DNA of 44,958 nucleotides from Bacteroidota bacterium (GCA_016868535.1 VGGQ01000004.1:1-44958), one strand, 5' to 3'; positions 1 to 7,427 are shown, counted from the stretch's first letter. Notes: generated by a model from the sequence alone, not told the origin. Numbers and translations: made by a program.

Positions 1-42
1 TTTACACTTGCCACTAACTTGCCTATACCCGCTACTTTATAT

Positions 43-73
43 CGCCAATAACACCTTTTTGGGTGTATTGGCG
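43..73. repeat. Inverted repeat / hairpin
   Basis: The arms CGCCAAT and ATTGGCG pair exactly and continue inward as ACACC with GGTGT after one bulged A, around a T-rich loop. It lies downstream of the broken lipoprotein gene at 121-297 when read on the minus strand. No T-run follows on that strand, so a classical terminator is unlikely. It may be a structural remnant of the decayed region. Confidence 0.5.
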
Positions 74-120
74 CTACTCAGTAGCGTATTATTTTCAAAC
101 ATACTGAACAAATTAAGTTT

Positions 121-297
121 TCACAAATTGTCGAACGGACTGTGGATGTTGCGCAAACCTTCGGTGCTTACATTAAGATTCTTTGTCATCCATACTTGGT
201 TGCCAATGGTTATTTCTGTTGATGCACCGCCACCACAAGAACTTACCATCATTGCAGTCAACACAACTGCACTTAAAATTAAGCTTACATGTTTCAT
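121..297 (-). pseudogene. Truncated lipoprotein with start of a Fib_succ_major (FISUMP) domain
   Basis: The frame from ATG at 297 gives a lipoprotein signal peptide (MKHVSLILS...) with lipobox MVSSC, a Gly-rich tether, and then ITIGNQVWMTKNLNV, the opening of the Fibrobacter succinogenes major paralogous domain (PF09603). Normal members continue for 150 residues or more. Here the match ends after about 15 residues and the frame stops at 58 aa, so this is a 3'-truncated or frameshifted copy. The longer track ORF starting at 420 only adds out-of-context upstream sequence. If expressed it would be a short outer-membrane lipopeptide. Confidence 0.6.
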
Positions 298-308
298 TTT
301 TATATGTT

Positions 309-404
309 TCAAATTGTCAAATAAATTAACTTGGGTTTGCCGCAGCTTACTATTAAAGCAGAAAGCAATAAAGTGGTAGCTAATATGGAGAATAGTTTTT
401 TCAT
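309..404 (-). pseudogene. Orphan lipoprotein signal peptide (truncated gene)
   Basis: The frame from ATG at 404 encodes MKKLFSILATTLLLSALIVSC, a textbook signal peptide II sequence with lipobox LIVSC, then about ten residues before a stop. It sits 11 nt upstream of the FISUMP fragment on the same strand. Two lipoprotein leaders in a row with almost no mature protein look like deletion remnants of two lipoprotein genes. A genuine 31-aa lipopeptide is possible but less likely. Confidence 0.45.
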
Positions 405-774
405 ACAACAAACATAGCAATTACCAGTTGTTTTAAAAGTACTTACGTGTAATAGAATAAAAACTCCCACCCGACCATCCATTAAGTCAGGATCGTTGTT
501 TCCAAACAAAACGATTTCATTGAATTCGCCTGGTTGTTTGGAAACAGGCGGTGGCTGTTTTGCAATTCAACATCGGATAGATCTTTAATTTTTTTACATG
601 ATAGACATAAACATGCCTAGACAAAAATAACTTTACAGGGATGCACAGCATCGGCTATATATATTGTTTCCATGAACAGAATTTATCAACATCCATACAA
701 ACCAAAAATAATGTTTCACTTAATATTTGACGGATATTCTAATTAGTAGTATATCAGCAATATGTAATAGACAG
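405..774. other. Gene-free stretch of decayed accessory DNA
   Basis: No frame here has convincing coding character. It holds a perfect 13-bp inverted repeat (497-546, listed separately) and otherwise AT-rich sequence with scattered stops. I see no RNA gene or transposase. Confidence 0.5.
497..546. repeat. 13-bp perfect inverted repeat
   Basis: TGTTTCCAAACAA at 497-509 is mirrored by TTGTTTGGAAACA at 534-546, with a 24-nt spacer. It could fold as a hairpin or be the remaining ends of a small element or an operator. No transposase or regulator gene adjoins it, so the role is unknown. Confidence 0.55.
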
Positions 775-796
775 TTCGATTCCTGGCGGGACCACA
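775..796 (+). other. tRNA 3'-end-like sequence, candidate integration (att) scar
   Basis: TTCGATTCCTGGCGGGACCA reads like the T-loop (TTCGATT), 3' T-stem (CCTGG), 3' acceptor strand (CGGGACC) and discriminator A of a tRNA. The matching 5' half (GGTCCCG..., T-stem CCAGG) is not present upstream, so no full tRNA gene exists here. It lies about 125 bp before a dead integrase N-terminus, the usual arrangement where tRNA-targeting integrative elements leave a copy of the tRNA end at one boundary. The identity of the tRNA is not certain; the acceptor resembles Bacteroidota tRNA-Asp (GGTCCCG/CGGGACC). Confidence 0.4.
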
Positions 797-898
797 AAGT
801 AACTTTCGTTTAATTTCGGATTTTTTCTAAATCCTTATTTATCAACATTTTCCATTTCAGAGGTTTTTACAATCTGCCGGGAACTTTCGAAATTTGTT

Positions 899-1072
899 TC
901 ACCTGAGACAAAATCTATCAGTGTTACCTGCTTCCTGAAGCTGCTGAAAACCGACCTAAATCATTAGGTAACTATGGGCAGAATTGTCTATGATCAAAAG
1001 AAAGTACAATTCACCACCGGTATCAGGGTGACAGCAGATACTTGGGACCCTAAAAACCAGCACCTTGAATAA
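899..1072 (+). pseudogene. Tyrosine recombinase/integrase, N-terminal arm-domain relic
   Basis: In one frame the translation reads SISVTCFLKLLKTDLNH, a TAG stop at 965-967, then VTMGRIVYDQKKVQFTTGIR...DTWDPKNQHLE and a TAA at 1070-1072. This is the arm-type DNA-binding domain of Bacteroidota phage/ICE integrases (typical pattern: FFL...TIYARI.Y..KK.EFSTGIKV....WD). The core-binding and catalytic domains (R-H-R-Y) are absent downstream. One in-frame nonsense codon plus loss of about 80 percent of the gene makes it non-functional. It is evidence for a former integrative element bounded by the tRNA-like scar at 775-796. Confidence 0.65.
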
Positions 1073-1346
1073 CATTCAAGTCGAAAGAATAATCCGTTAC
1101 CGTATAAAACACGGTATGACTATGCAAGAAGTATCAAGAAGAGCCGTTGATGCGTTTTTTAAAATTGAGTATAAAAAAGCTTTATAAAATGCATATTATT
1201 TTAACGCTCTAATAATCTTTTGAATATTTTGGCATCCAGCAACAATATTTGATGTATTCTGTATAGATTTGCCAGTATTAGAAAATTTCAGCGGTCAAAT
1301 TTTATGTGGTTGCTCATAAATCGGGAGACTAATAAATTACGGAACC

Positions 1347-1832
1347 ATGGACCAAGTCAGAAATATAACATTCCAACCTAATACAAACGATTGTATTGTT
1401 TGTGGTTCAAAGTTTGTTTACAAGAGACAATCAATGAAGTATTGCTCTAATGCTTGTAAATGCCAAGCATATCAAGCAAGGCAAAACAATAAACAATCAA
1501 TAAAAGGATTGGACAAAACCCTGGCATTTATGGTTGGTTCCAGGAGTGTCTCAAAGCAAAACATTGTTCCGAAACAAACAACAAAAAGTGGCACATCTTC
1601 AATCGTTCAAGAACAAAGGCAAACAATCAATCAGCAAAAGGCACACATAGAGCACCTTCATAAACAAGCCGAGCAGTTTGTTCAAATGGTTACCTATGAA
1701 ACTAACAAACAGATTAAAGACGCATTAGAACAAGCAAAAAAAGCAATCGCCATGTGCAAGGCATGTATGAAGGAAAATGACAGGCTAAAAGCTGAAAACA
1801 TTAAACTCAAAACGAAGGTTCCTACTAACTAA
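1347..1832 (+). CDS. Small zinc-ribbon protein with coiled-coil C-terminus (unknown function)
   Basis: This 161-aa protein has a cysteine cluster near its N-terminus (C16-x2-C19, then C33-x3-C37-x-C39), the pattern of a small treble-clef or zinc-ribbon fold similar to the short zinc ribbons common on mobile elements. Residues about 85-155 are rich in Q, E, K and A with heptad-like spacing, suggesting a coiled coil that could dimerise the protein. There is no signal peptide, so it is cytoplasmic. It stands alone, downstream of the dead integrase, and is most simply cargo of the former element. Possible roles are nucleic-acid binding or scaffolding; I do not recognise a named family. Confidence 0.65.
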   Translation: MDQVRNITFQPNTNDCIVCGSKFVYKRQSMKYCSNACKCQAYQARQNNKQSIKGLDKTLAFMVGSRSVSKQNIVPKQTTKSGTSSIVQEQRQTINQQKAHIEHLHKQAEQFVQMVTYETNKQIKDALEQAKKAIAMCKACMKENDRLKAENIKLKTKVPTN

Positions 1833-1911
1833 AAGAGGTCAAGCTTTTTTATTACTGCGTAATAATGTAATAAAAAATTGATAAAAGTTGACTTTTTTAT
1901 TGACAACGTTA

Positions 1912-1921
1912 GCGTTAACGC
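1912..1921. repeat. 10-bp palindrome GCGTTAACGC in AT-rich spacer
   Basis: GCGTTAACGC is its own reverse complement and stands out in the AT-rich gap between the zinc-ribbon gene and the kor operon (1833-2067). It could be an operator or part of a terminator, but there is no direct functional evidence. The rest of the gap holds T- and A-rich runs only. Confidence 0.35.
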
Positions 1922-2002
1922 ATAACTATTTTTTTAGATGTATTGATTGAAAAAGCAGATGGAAAGAAGAGCCGTTTTTTGTGCATAAAAAGTAGCTTTT
2001 TT

Positions 2003-2037
2003 TTGTTATGAATATAAAATAAAAAACATTATTTTTG
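2003..2037 (+). promoter_or_regulatory. Candidate Bacteroidota promoter of the kor operon
   Basis: TATTTTTG (2030-2037) matches the Bacteroidota -7 consensus TAnnTTTG and lies about 30 nt before the TTG start. The nearest upstream TTG (2003-2005) is 24 nt away, slightly longer than usual, so the -33 assignment is weak. Confidence 0.4.
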
Positions 2038-2067
2038 GAACTATTGAAATTTTAAAAAAAGAAGAAT

Positions 2068-3855
2068 TTGAAACCAACAGATATCAACAATCCGGAGTAT
2101 TTTCATAAAGTAGTCGATTGTCAACACGCTTGTCCGGCACACACTCCTGTTCCCGAATACATAAGGCTTATAGCAGCAGAAAAATATACGGAAGCGTATA
2201 TGATCAATTGGGATTCCAATGTGTTTCCCGGTGTATTGGGTCGTACCTGCGACCGCCCTTGTGAACCTGCCTGCCGCAGAGGGAGGGTAGAGGAGGAGCC
2301 GGTTGCGATTTGCCGTTTAAAACGTGTTGCCGCAGATAATAAAGGCGATGTAAAAAAATATATGCCACAAGGCCCTTTTACATCCAATGGGAAAAAAGTG
2401 GCATTGGTTGGTGCAGGACCTGCTTCCCTTACTGTTGCGCGTGATCTGGCCCCATTAGGTTATGAATTACATTTATATGATGAGCAAAAATCAGGTGGTG
2501 GATTCATGCGTAGTCAGATCCCATCCTTCCGTTTGCCGGAAACTGTTTTAAATGAAGAAGTAAACTTTATTCTTGATCTGGGAATTCACACACATTTCAA
2601 TCAATATGTATCCAGCTTAAAAGAATTATTAAATAAAGATTATGATGCAGTATTTGTGGGGTCGGGTGCTCCAAAGGGTCGTGATCTGGATATTTCTGGT
2701 CGTAAAGAAGCTGCAGCTAATATTCACATCGGTATCACTTGGCTCGCAAATGTAGCGTTTGAGCATACTAAATCCATCGGTAAAAAGGTAATTGTATTAG
2801 GCGGAGGAAATACCGCAATGGATTGTTGCAGAACCTCCCGCAGGTTAGGTGGTGAGCAAGTAAAAGTGATTGTTCGTAGTCCTTTTGCGGAAATGAAAGC
2901 ATCACCTTGGGAAAAGGAAGATGCGATCCATGAGGATATTCCAATTATAGATAACCATGTACCCAAATCATTTGTGGTGGAAAATGGAAAATTAAAAGGA
3001 ATGACTTTCGAAAAAGTACAAGCTGTTTATGAAAATGGAAAACGTAAACTAGTTCCTGTTGGTGGTGAAGATGTATTTTTTGAAGCAGATGATGTATTGG
3101 TGGCTATCGGACAAGAAAATAGTTTTCCCTGGATAGAGCGTGATCTAGGAATTGAATTCGATAAATGGGATATGCCCTTAGTGAATGAAACTACGTTTGT
3201 TTCAACCAATAAAAAAGTATTTTTTGGTGGTGATGCTGCATTCGGACCAAAGAATGTAATCACTGCTGTGGCTCAAGGTCATCAAGCTGCAATTTCTATT
3301 GATTTAATGTGTAGAAATGAAGATCTGCATAAACGCCCTGCCCCGTATGTGAATTTAGTGACCCAAAAAATGGGAATTCATGAATGGGCTTACGATAGTG
3401 CTGTAGTAACAGATAAACGATATGCTGTTCCACAAGCAGATAAAAAAGTTACTTTATCTAACAGAAAAAAAGAAGTTGAATTAGGATTTGACGGTTTAAC
3501 CGGATTTAAAGAAGCTGAACGTTGCTTGAATTGTGATGTTCAAACTGTTTTTTCAACCAGCAAATGCATAGAGTGTGATGCTTGTGTGGATGTTTGTCCT
3601 ACTTCCTGTATCACCTTTACAGTAAATGCGGAAGAAGCAGATCTTCGTGCTAAGCTGAAAGTGCCGGCAAAAAATTTAAATCAAGATTTATATGTGTCGG
3701 ATGTGTTACCAACTGCACGTGTAATGATAAAAGATGAAAATGTTTGTTTGCATTGCGGATTGTGTGCAGAACGCTGTCCTACATCTGCATGGGATATGCA
3801 AAAGTTTTTTTACAATACAACAAAGGCACATACAGGTTGTGTTTCGCATACTTAA
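2068..3855 (+). CDS. GltD-like FAD/NAD(P) oxidoreductase fused to a 2x[4Fe-4S] ferredoxin domain
   Basis: This 595-aa protein is a glutamate-synthase small-subunit-type flavoprotein. In order it has the N-terminal GltD iron-sulfur region (C18, C22, then C61, C65, C69), an FAD Rossmann motif VGAGPAS (about 114-120), a second Rossmann motif LGGGNTAMD for NAD(P)H (244-252), and the GGDAAFGPKNVITA FAD-closing motif. Unlike plain GltD (about 470 aa) it adds two canonical CxxCxxCxxxCP clusters at 500-511 and 560-571. With korA and korB downstream it is probably the electron-transfer partner, passing electrons between the 2-oxoacid:ferredoxin oxidoreductase and NAD(P)H. The start is TTG, since no in-frame ATG precedes the conserved N-terminus, with an A/G-rich stretch before it. 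It is unlikely to be glutamate synthase, because no GltB is adjacent. Confidence 0.88.
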   Translation: MKPTDINNPEYFHKVVDCQHACPAHTPVPEYIRLIAAEKYTEAYMINWDSNVFPGVLGRTCDRPCEPACRRGRVEEEPVAICRLKRVAADNKGDVKKYMPQGPFTSNGKKVALVGAGPASLTVARDLAPLGYELHLYDEQKSGGGFMRSQIPSFRLPETVLNEEVNFILDLGIHTHFNQYVSSLKELLNKDYDAVFVGSGAPKGRDLDISGRKEAAANIHIGITWLANVAFEHTKSIGKKVIVLGGGNTAMDCCRTSRRLGGEQVKVIVRSPFAEMKASPWEKEDAIHEDIPIIDNHVPKSFVVENGKLKGMTFEKVQAVYENGKRKLVPVGGEDVFFEADDVLVAIGQENSFPWIERDLGIEFDKWDMPLVNETTFVSTNKKVFFGGDAAFGPKNVITAVAQGHQAAISIDLMCRNEDLHKRPAPYVNLVTQKMGIHEWAYDSAVVTDKRYAVPQADKKVTLSNRKKEVELGFDGLTGFKEAERCLNCDVQTVFSTSKCIECDACVDVCPTSCITFTVNAEEADLRAKLKVPAKNLNQDLYVSDVLPTARVMIKDENVCLHCGLCAERCPTSAWDMQKFFYNTTKAHTGCVSHT

Positions 3856-3867
3856 AATAATTCCGTG

Positions 3868-3950
3868 AAACTATGTGTTCACTCTGGTTAACTCCGTAAC
3901 GATAAAATATTACACAGAGATCACTGAGGAGGCCCAGAGAACCACAAGGA
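3868..3950. repeat. REP-like palindromic intergenic repeat
   Basis: TGTGTTCACTCTGG (3874-3887) pairs imperfectly with CCAGAGAACCACA (3934-3946). An inner pair (CTCCGTAA with TTACACAGAG) extends the stem. The wording (tgtgttc..ctctggttaactccgt..acacagagatcactgag) resembles short palindromic repeats that I recall as scattered between genes in many Bacteroidota genomes. It fills the spacer between the flavoprotein gene and korA, so it is transcribed and may form an mRNA hairpin that tunes downstream expression. Confidence 0.55.
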
Positions 3951-3971
3951 AAAAATATTAAAAGAAAAATT

Positions 3972-5813
3972 ATGTCATTAAAAACAGATAAGGTAAACGA
4001 TTTCGTGGTACGATTTGCAAATGTGAATGGAACGGGTTCTGCCAGTGCAAACTTTCTTTTTACAAAATCAATTTTCAGGATGGGAATTCCTGTAACACCC
4101 AAAAATATTTTTCCTTCTAACATACAAGGTTTACCAACTTGGTATGAAGTTCGTGTAAATGAACAAGGATACCTTGGCCGCAGAGAAGGTATTGATCTGA
4201 TGGTGGCGGTGAATCCTCAGAGTATGTTGAAAGATGTGCAAGATGTTAAGATAGGAGGGTACTTTTTATACGATAGCTCAAAACCTTTACATAGTGAGTA
4301 CATCCGTAGAGACATCAATTACCTCCCTATTCCTTTGATGCAAATGTGCAATGAAGCATATACGGATGCTCGCCAACGACAATTATTTAAAAACATTATT
4401 TACGTTGGTGTGCTTTCCGCTTTGTTAGACATTGAGTTTAAAATACTGGAAGATCTGTTGGCGGAACAATTTAAAGGAAAAGAAAAATTAATTCCGGCCA
4501 ACGTAAAAGCATTGCAATTGGGGGTTGATTATGTTCACAAAAATTTTAAATATCCATTAGAAATTCGTGTTGAAAGAAGAAATTTGGTGGGTGATTGTAT
4601 AATGATGGAAGGTAATGCTGCCTGTGGTTTAGGAGCTGTTTATGCCGGAGCTACAGTAGCTGCATGGTATCCTATCACCCCATCTACATCAGTTGTTGAA
4701 GCATTTAGTGACTATGCTGCCGAACTTCGTGTGGACAAAATTACCGGTAAAAATAATGTAGCAATTATTCAGGCTGAAGATGAGTTAGCAGCCATAGGAA
4801 TCGTAATTGGCGCCAACTGGAATGGCGCACGTTCATTTACTGCAACCAGCGGACCCGGTGTTTCATTGATGAATGAATTTTTAGGCCTGGCTTATTTTGC
4901 AGAAATACCAACAGTATTAATTGATGTACAACGAACAGGCCCATCAACCGGAATGCCTACACGTACACAACAATCAGATATATTGGAGGCAGCTTATGCA
5001 TCACATGGTGATACAAAACACGTTTTACTTTTCCCATCAACACCAACCGAATGTTTTGAAATGACTGCTGATTCATTTGATCTTGCAGAACAATTGCAAA
5101 CACCGGTTATTTTAATGACTGATTTGGATCTTGGAATGAATGATCACGTTACAAAAGCATTGAGCTGGGATGATAAACGTGGTTACAAAAGAGGCAAAGT
5201 ATTGGATGCTGCCGCTCTTGAAAAATTAGAAAAATTCGGGCGCTATTTGGATGTAGATAAAGATGGAATTCCTTATCGTACCATTCCCGGAACACATCCT
5301 ACAAGAGGTTCATATTTTACACGAGGAACTTCACGTGATGAATATGCAGTTTATACTGAGGATAGTGCCGCATATAAACGTAATATGGATCGTTTGATCC
5401 GTAAATGGAACACAGCCAAAGATATGGTGCCTGCACCTCAGCTATATCAGAAAAAAAATAAATCCAAATATGGTATTTTATTTTTTGGAACTTCTACCTA
5501 TTCTGCACAGGAAGCAATGGATATTTTAGAAGAAGAAGATGTAATTGTTGATGCTATTCGTTTAAAAGCATTTCCATTTAATCAAACAGTTGAGGACTTT
5601 ATAAATTCACATGATAAGGTATTTGTAATAGAACAAAATCGCGATGCACAATTAAAAAGTTTAATGATGATTGAATTACACGCTGATCCTAATAAATTGA
5701 TCTCTGTGTTGAATTATGATGGTATGCCGATAACAGCTGATAACATTTTGAAACAGATTACATCGAATTTATCAGAAAATAATATTAACCGCAAAGTCGC
5801 AGAGGTGCGATGA
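3972..5813 (+). CDS. korA: 2-oxoacid:ferredoxin oxidoreductase, fused gamma-alpha subunit (KorA type)
   Basis: The 613-aa protein has a gamma domain first (about 8-190, starting VRFANVNGTGSASANF) and then the alpha/pyrimidine-binding domain (from about 210, with WYPITPSTSVVEAF and the ATSGPGVSLM stretch). This gamma-alpha fusion is typical of 2-oxoglutarate or related 2-oxoacid ferredoxin oxidoreductases, which decarboxylate a 2-oxoacid with CoA and TPP and reduce ferredoxin. The TPP-binding subunit is encoded next by korB. The exact substrate (2-oxoglutarate, pyruvate or a branched-chain oxoacid) cannot be read from sequence alone. The last residues (..NRKVAEVR) are encoded by the left arm of a palindromic repeat, so the C-terminus appears to have been rewritten by repeat insertion. 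Codon use is AT-rich compared with genes to the right of 11.3 kb. Confidence 0.9.
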   Translation: MSLKTDKVNDFVVRFANVNGTGSASANFLFTKSIFRMGIPVTPKNIFPSNIQGLPTWYEVRVNEQGYLGRREGIDLMVAVNPQSMLKDVQDVKIGGYFLYDSSKPLHSEYIRRDINYLPIPLMQMCNEAYTDARQRQLFKNIIYVGVLSALLDIEFKILEDLLAEQFKGKEKLIPANVKALQLGVDYVHKNFKYPLEIRVERRNLVGDCIMMEGNAACGLGAVYAGATVAAWYPITPSTSVVEAFSDYAAELRVDKITGKNNVAIIQAEDELAAIGIVIGANWNGARSFTATSGPGVSLMNEFLGLAYFAEIPTVLIDVQRTGPSTGMPTRTQQSDILEAAYASHGDTKHVLLFPSTPTECFEMTADSFDLAEQLQTPVILMTDLDLGMNDHVTKALSWDDKRGYKRGKVLDAAALEKLEKFGRYLDVDKDGIPYRTIPGTHPTRGSYFTRGTSRDEYAVYTEDSAAYKRNMDRLIRKWNTAKDMVPAPQLYQKKNKSKYGILFFGTSTYSAQEAMDILEEEDVIVDAIRLKAFPFNQTVEDFINSHDKVFVIEQNRDAQLKSLMMIELHADPNKLISVLNYDGMPITADNILKQITSNLSENNINRKVAEVR

Positions 5814-5835
5814 AAATAATCTCTGCGCCTTAGCG
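5790..5835. repeat. REP-like palindrome overlapping the korA stop codon
   Basis: CGCAAAGTCGCAGAG (5790-5804) is the imperfect reverse complement of CTCTGCGCCTTAGCG (5821-5835), with 13 of 15 positions pairing. The loop holds the korA stop codon (TGA 5811-5813). It differs in sequence from the 3868-3950 repeat, so the operon carries two repeat families, one per spacer. Confidence 0.65.
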
Positions 5836-5869
5836 TATACGGGGTAAAAAAATAAACAAAAAAAAGACT

Positions 5870-6922
5870 ATGAGTTACATTAGACCCAAATTCCGCCACC
5901 CTGAGTTACCTAAAAATAAATTAGGTTATACCATTGATTATTATGAGGGTTCTCTTTCTACACTATGTGCTGGTTGCGGACACGATTCAATTACTGCCGG
6001 TATTATACAGGCGGCATTCGAATTAAATATTGAACCTCACAAGCTTGCAAAACTTTCAGGGATCGGTTGTTCGTCTAAAACACCCGCTTATTTATTAAGC
6101 AACTCTCATGGATTTAATTCTGTTCATGGACGTATGCCTTCTGTTGCTACCGGAGCCAATTTAGCGAATCGTGATTTGATTTATTTTGGTGTTTCCGGTG
6201 ATGGTGATTCTGCAAGTATTGGAATGGGACAATTTGTTCACGTGATCAGAAGAAGTTTAAACATGACCTACATTGTAATGAACAATGGTTGTTATGGATT
6301 AACAAAAGGTCAAGACTCTGCAACTGCTGATCAGGGTTCAAAAAATAAAACCGGACACATAAATTTTTTTGAATCCATCGATCTGGCGAGTTTAGCAATT
6401 GAACTGGGTGCAACATTTGTGGCTCAAAGTTTTTCAGGCGATAAAGCTCAATTAGTGCCGCTAGTGAAAGCTGCGATGAAACATCCTGGCTTTGCATTCA
6501 TCAATGTAATTTCACCTTGTGTAACATTCAATAATAATGTGGGTTCCACCAAATCATACGATTATGTTCGTCATCATACAGAAGCAACTGCTACCCTTGA
6601 TTTTGTTCCGGAAATGGCTGAGATCACAACTAGTTATGATGAAGGAACTGTAAAGCATGTAAAGATGCATGATGGTACTACAATCAAATTGAATAAACTT
6701 GCACAAGAGTGGGATCCATTGGATAGACAATCTGCAGTTAATGCAGTGATTAATGCAAAAGCGAAAAATGAAATTCTTACCGGACTATTGTATATGAATC
6801 CTGATGCAAATGATTTACATCATTTGATTAAAACTAGCGATACTCCTTTAAATTCACTAACCAAAGATGTTCTTTGTCCCGGCTCATCAGTATTGAAAGA
6901 AATTAATGCAGGGTTGAGGTAA
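5870..6922 (+). CDS. korB: 2-oxoacid:ferredoxin oxidoreductase beta subunit (KorB type, TPP-binding)
   Basis: The 350-aa protein has the beta-subunit hallmark LCAGCGHDSI (about 31-40) and the thiamine pyrophosphate/Mg motif beginning GDGDSASIG and ending in MNN about 27 residues later, followed by CYGLTKGQ. It is the catalytic TPP-binding partner of KorA; together they oxidatively decarboxylate a 2-oxoacid to acyl-CoA and pass electrons to ferredoxin. Its length is typical of KorB/VorB-like proteins that lack a fused ferredoxin domain, and that role is taken by the first gene of the operon. It starts 56 nt after korA, across a palindromic repeat, and its AT-rich codon use matches korA. Confidence 0.92.
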   Translation: MSYIRPKFRHPELPKNKLGYTIDYYEGSLSTLCAGCGHDSITAGIIQAAFELNIEPHKLAKLSGIGCSSKTPAYLLSNSHGFNSVHGRMPSVATGANLANRDLIYFGVSGDGDSASIGMGQFVHVIRRSLNMTYIVMNNGCYGLTKGQDSATADQGSKNKTGHINFFESIDLASLAIELGATFVAQSFSGDKAQLVPLVKAAMKHPGFAFINVISPCVTFNNNVGSTKSYDYVRHHTEATATLDFVPEMAEITTSYDEGTVKHVKMHDGTTIKLNKLAQEWDPLDRQSAVNAVINAKAKNEILTGLLYMNPDANDLHHLIKTSDTPLNSLTKDVLCPGSSVLKEINAGLR

Positions 6923-7278
6923 TATAATCAATCGTTATTTTTTATAAGTTTGTCACGAATTGGTCCCGCAATATTAGGATTCGCACCTACTGGGGGATTA
7001 TAGGTAACTTGCTTATTGGCGAACAAATTTGCACATATAATCCTCCTAATCAAATATTTTGTGCAACAAAATTGCCCCTCTGCAGAGCAAATATACTTGG
7101 ATTTATTACAAAGTCAAAGCCCCCTTAGCGTCCCTTAATTGCCGTTCAACCCGTTATAGAATCGCCCACAAAGGCCCCATTTACATGTTTGATTCGCTGG
7201 GCGACCACAACGCATTCAACACTTGTATATCGCCTTTAAACATGTCTTCAGACCAGCATACAGTCTGTCGTTGGCTTC
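6923..7278. other. Gene-free spacer after korB, containing a dispersed repeat
   Basis: No convincing gene is visible; the plus-strand track ORFs 7059-7334 and 7223-7423 have no signal, motif or start context. It contains repeat copy A (7005-7066). The kor operon presumably ends here, but I see no clear terminator hairpin. Confidence 0.45.
7005..7066 (+). repeat. Dispersed intergenic repeat, copy A
   Basis: This stretch (taactt.cttattggcg.aacaaa.ttgcacatat...gtgcaa) matches 9901-9963 at roughly four of five positions by eye, in the same orientation. Both copies carry TTGCACA and TGTGCAA as an inverted pair (7029-7035 and 7060-7066 here) around a diverged middle. The two copies bracket the small-gene island. 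Confidence 0.7.
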
Positions 7279-7427
7279 TCAAATGCCTTGTTCAGCCGCA
7301 GGACGCAATGAATCGGCGTTTCCAATGTCAGTAATCTGCGCTTTTTCGGTGCTCACTGAGTTGCAGGTTGCCAGTGCTATGGCCAGGCCTAAGGTGAGGG
7401 TCAAAATGGGAATTGTTTTTTAATCAT
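7279..7427 (-). pseudogene. Decayed small lipoprotein gene (frameshift in A-run at start)
   Basis: On the minus strand one frame reads KTIPILTLTLGLAIALATC followed by NSVSTEKAQITDIGNADS and a stop at 7279-7281. This is a lipoprotein signal peptide with lipobox LATC and the start of a mature protein. The only nearby ATG (7427) is out of frame by the length of an A-run, so a homopolymer indel has separated start and body. It lies just downstream of the Cache-like lipoprotein gene on the same strand. A sequencing error in the A-run is the alternative. Confidence 0.4.

Noticed and set aside
8-379. Plus-strand 123-aa track ORF
   Set aside because: It is antisense to two lipoprotein leaders with clear lipoboxes; no start context or motif of its own.
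775-796. Complete tRNA gene
   Set aside because: Only the 3' T-arm/acceptor pattern is present; no D-arm, anticodon arm or 5' acceptor strand upstream.
1073-1184. Short reading frame ending ..RRAVDAFFKIEYKKAL
   Set aside because: It begins without a convincing start codon right behind the integrase relic and matches nothing I recognise; could be debris of the same element.
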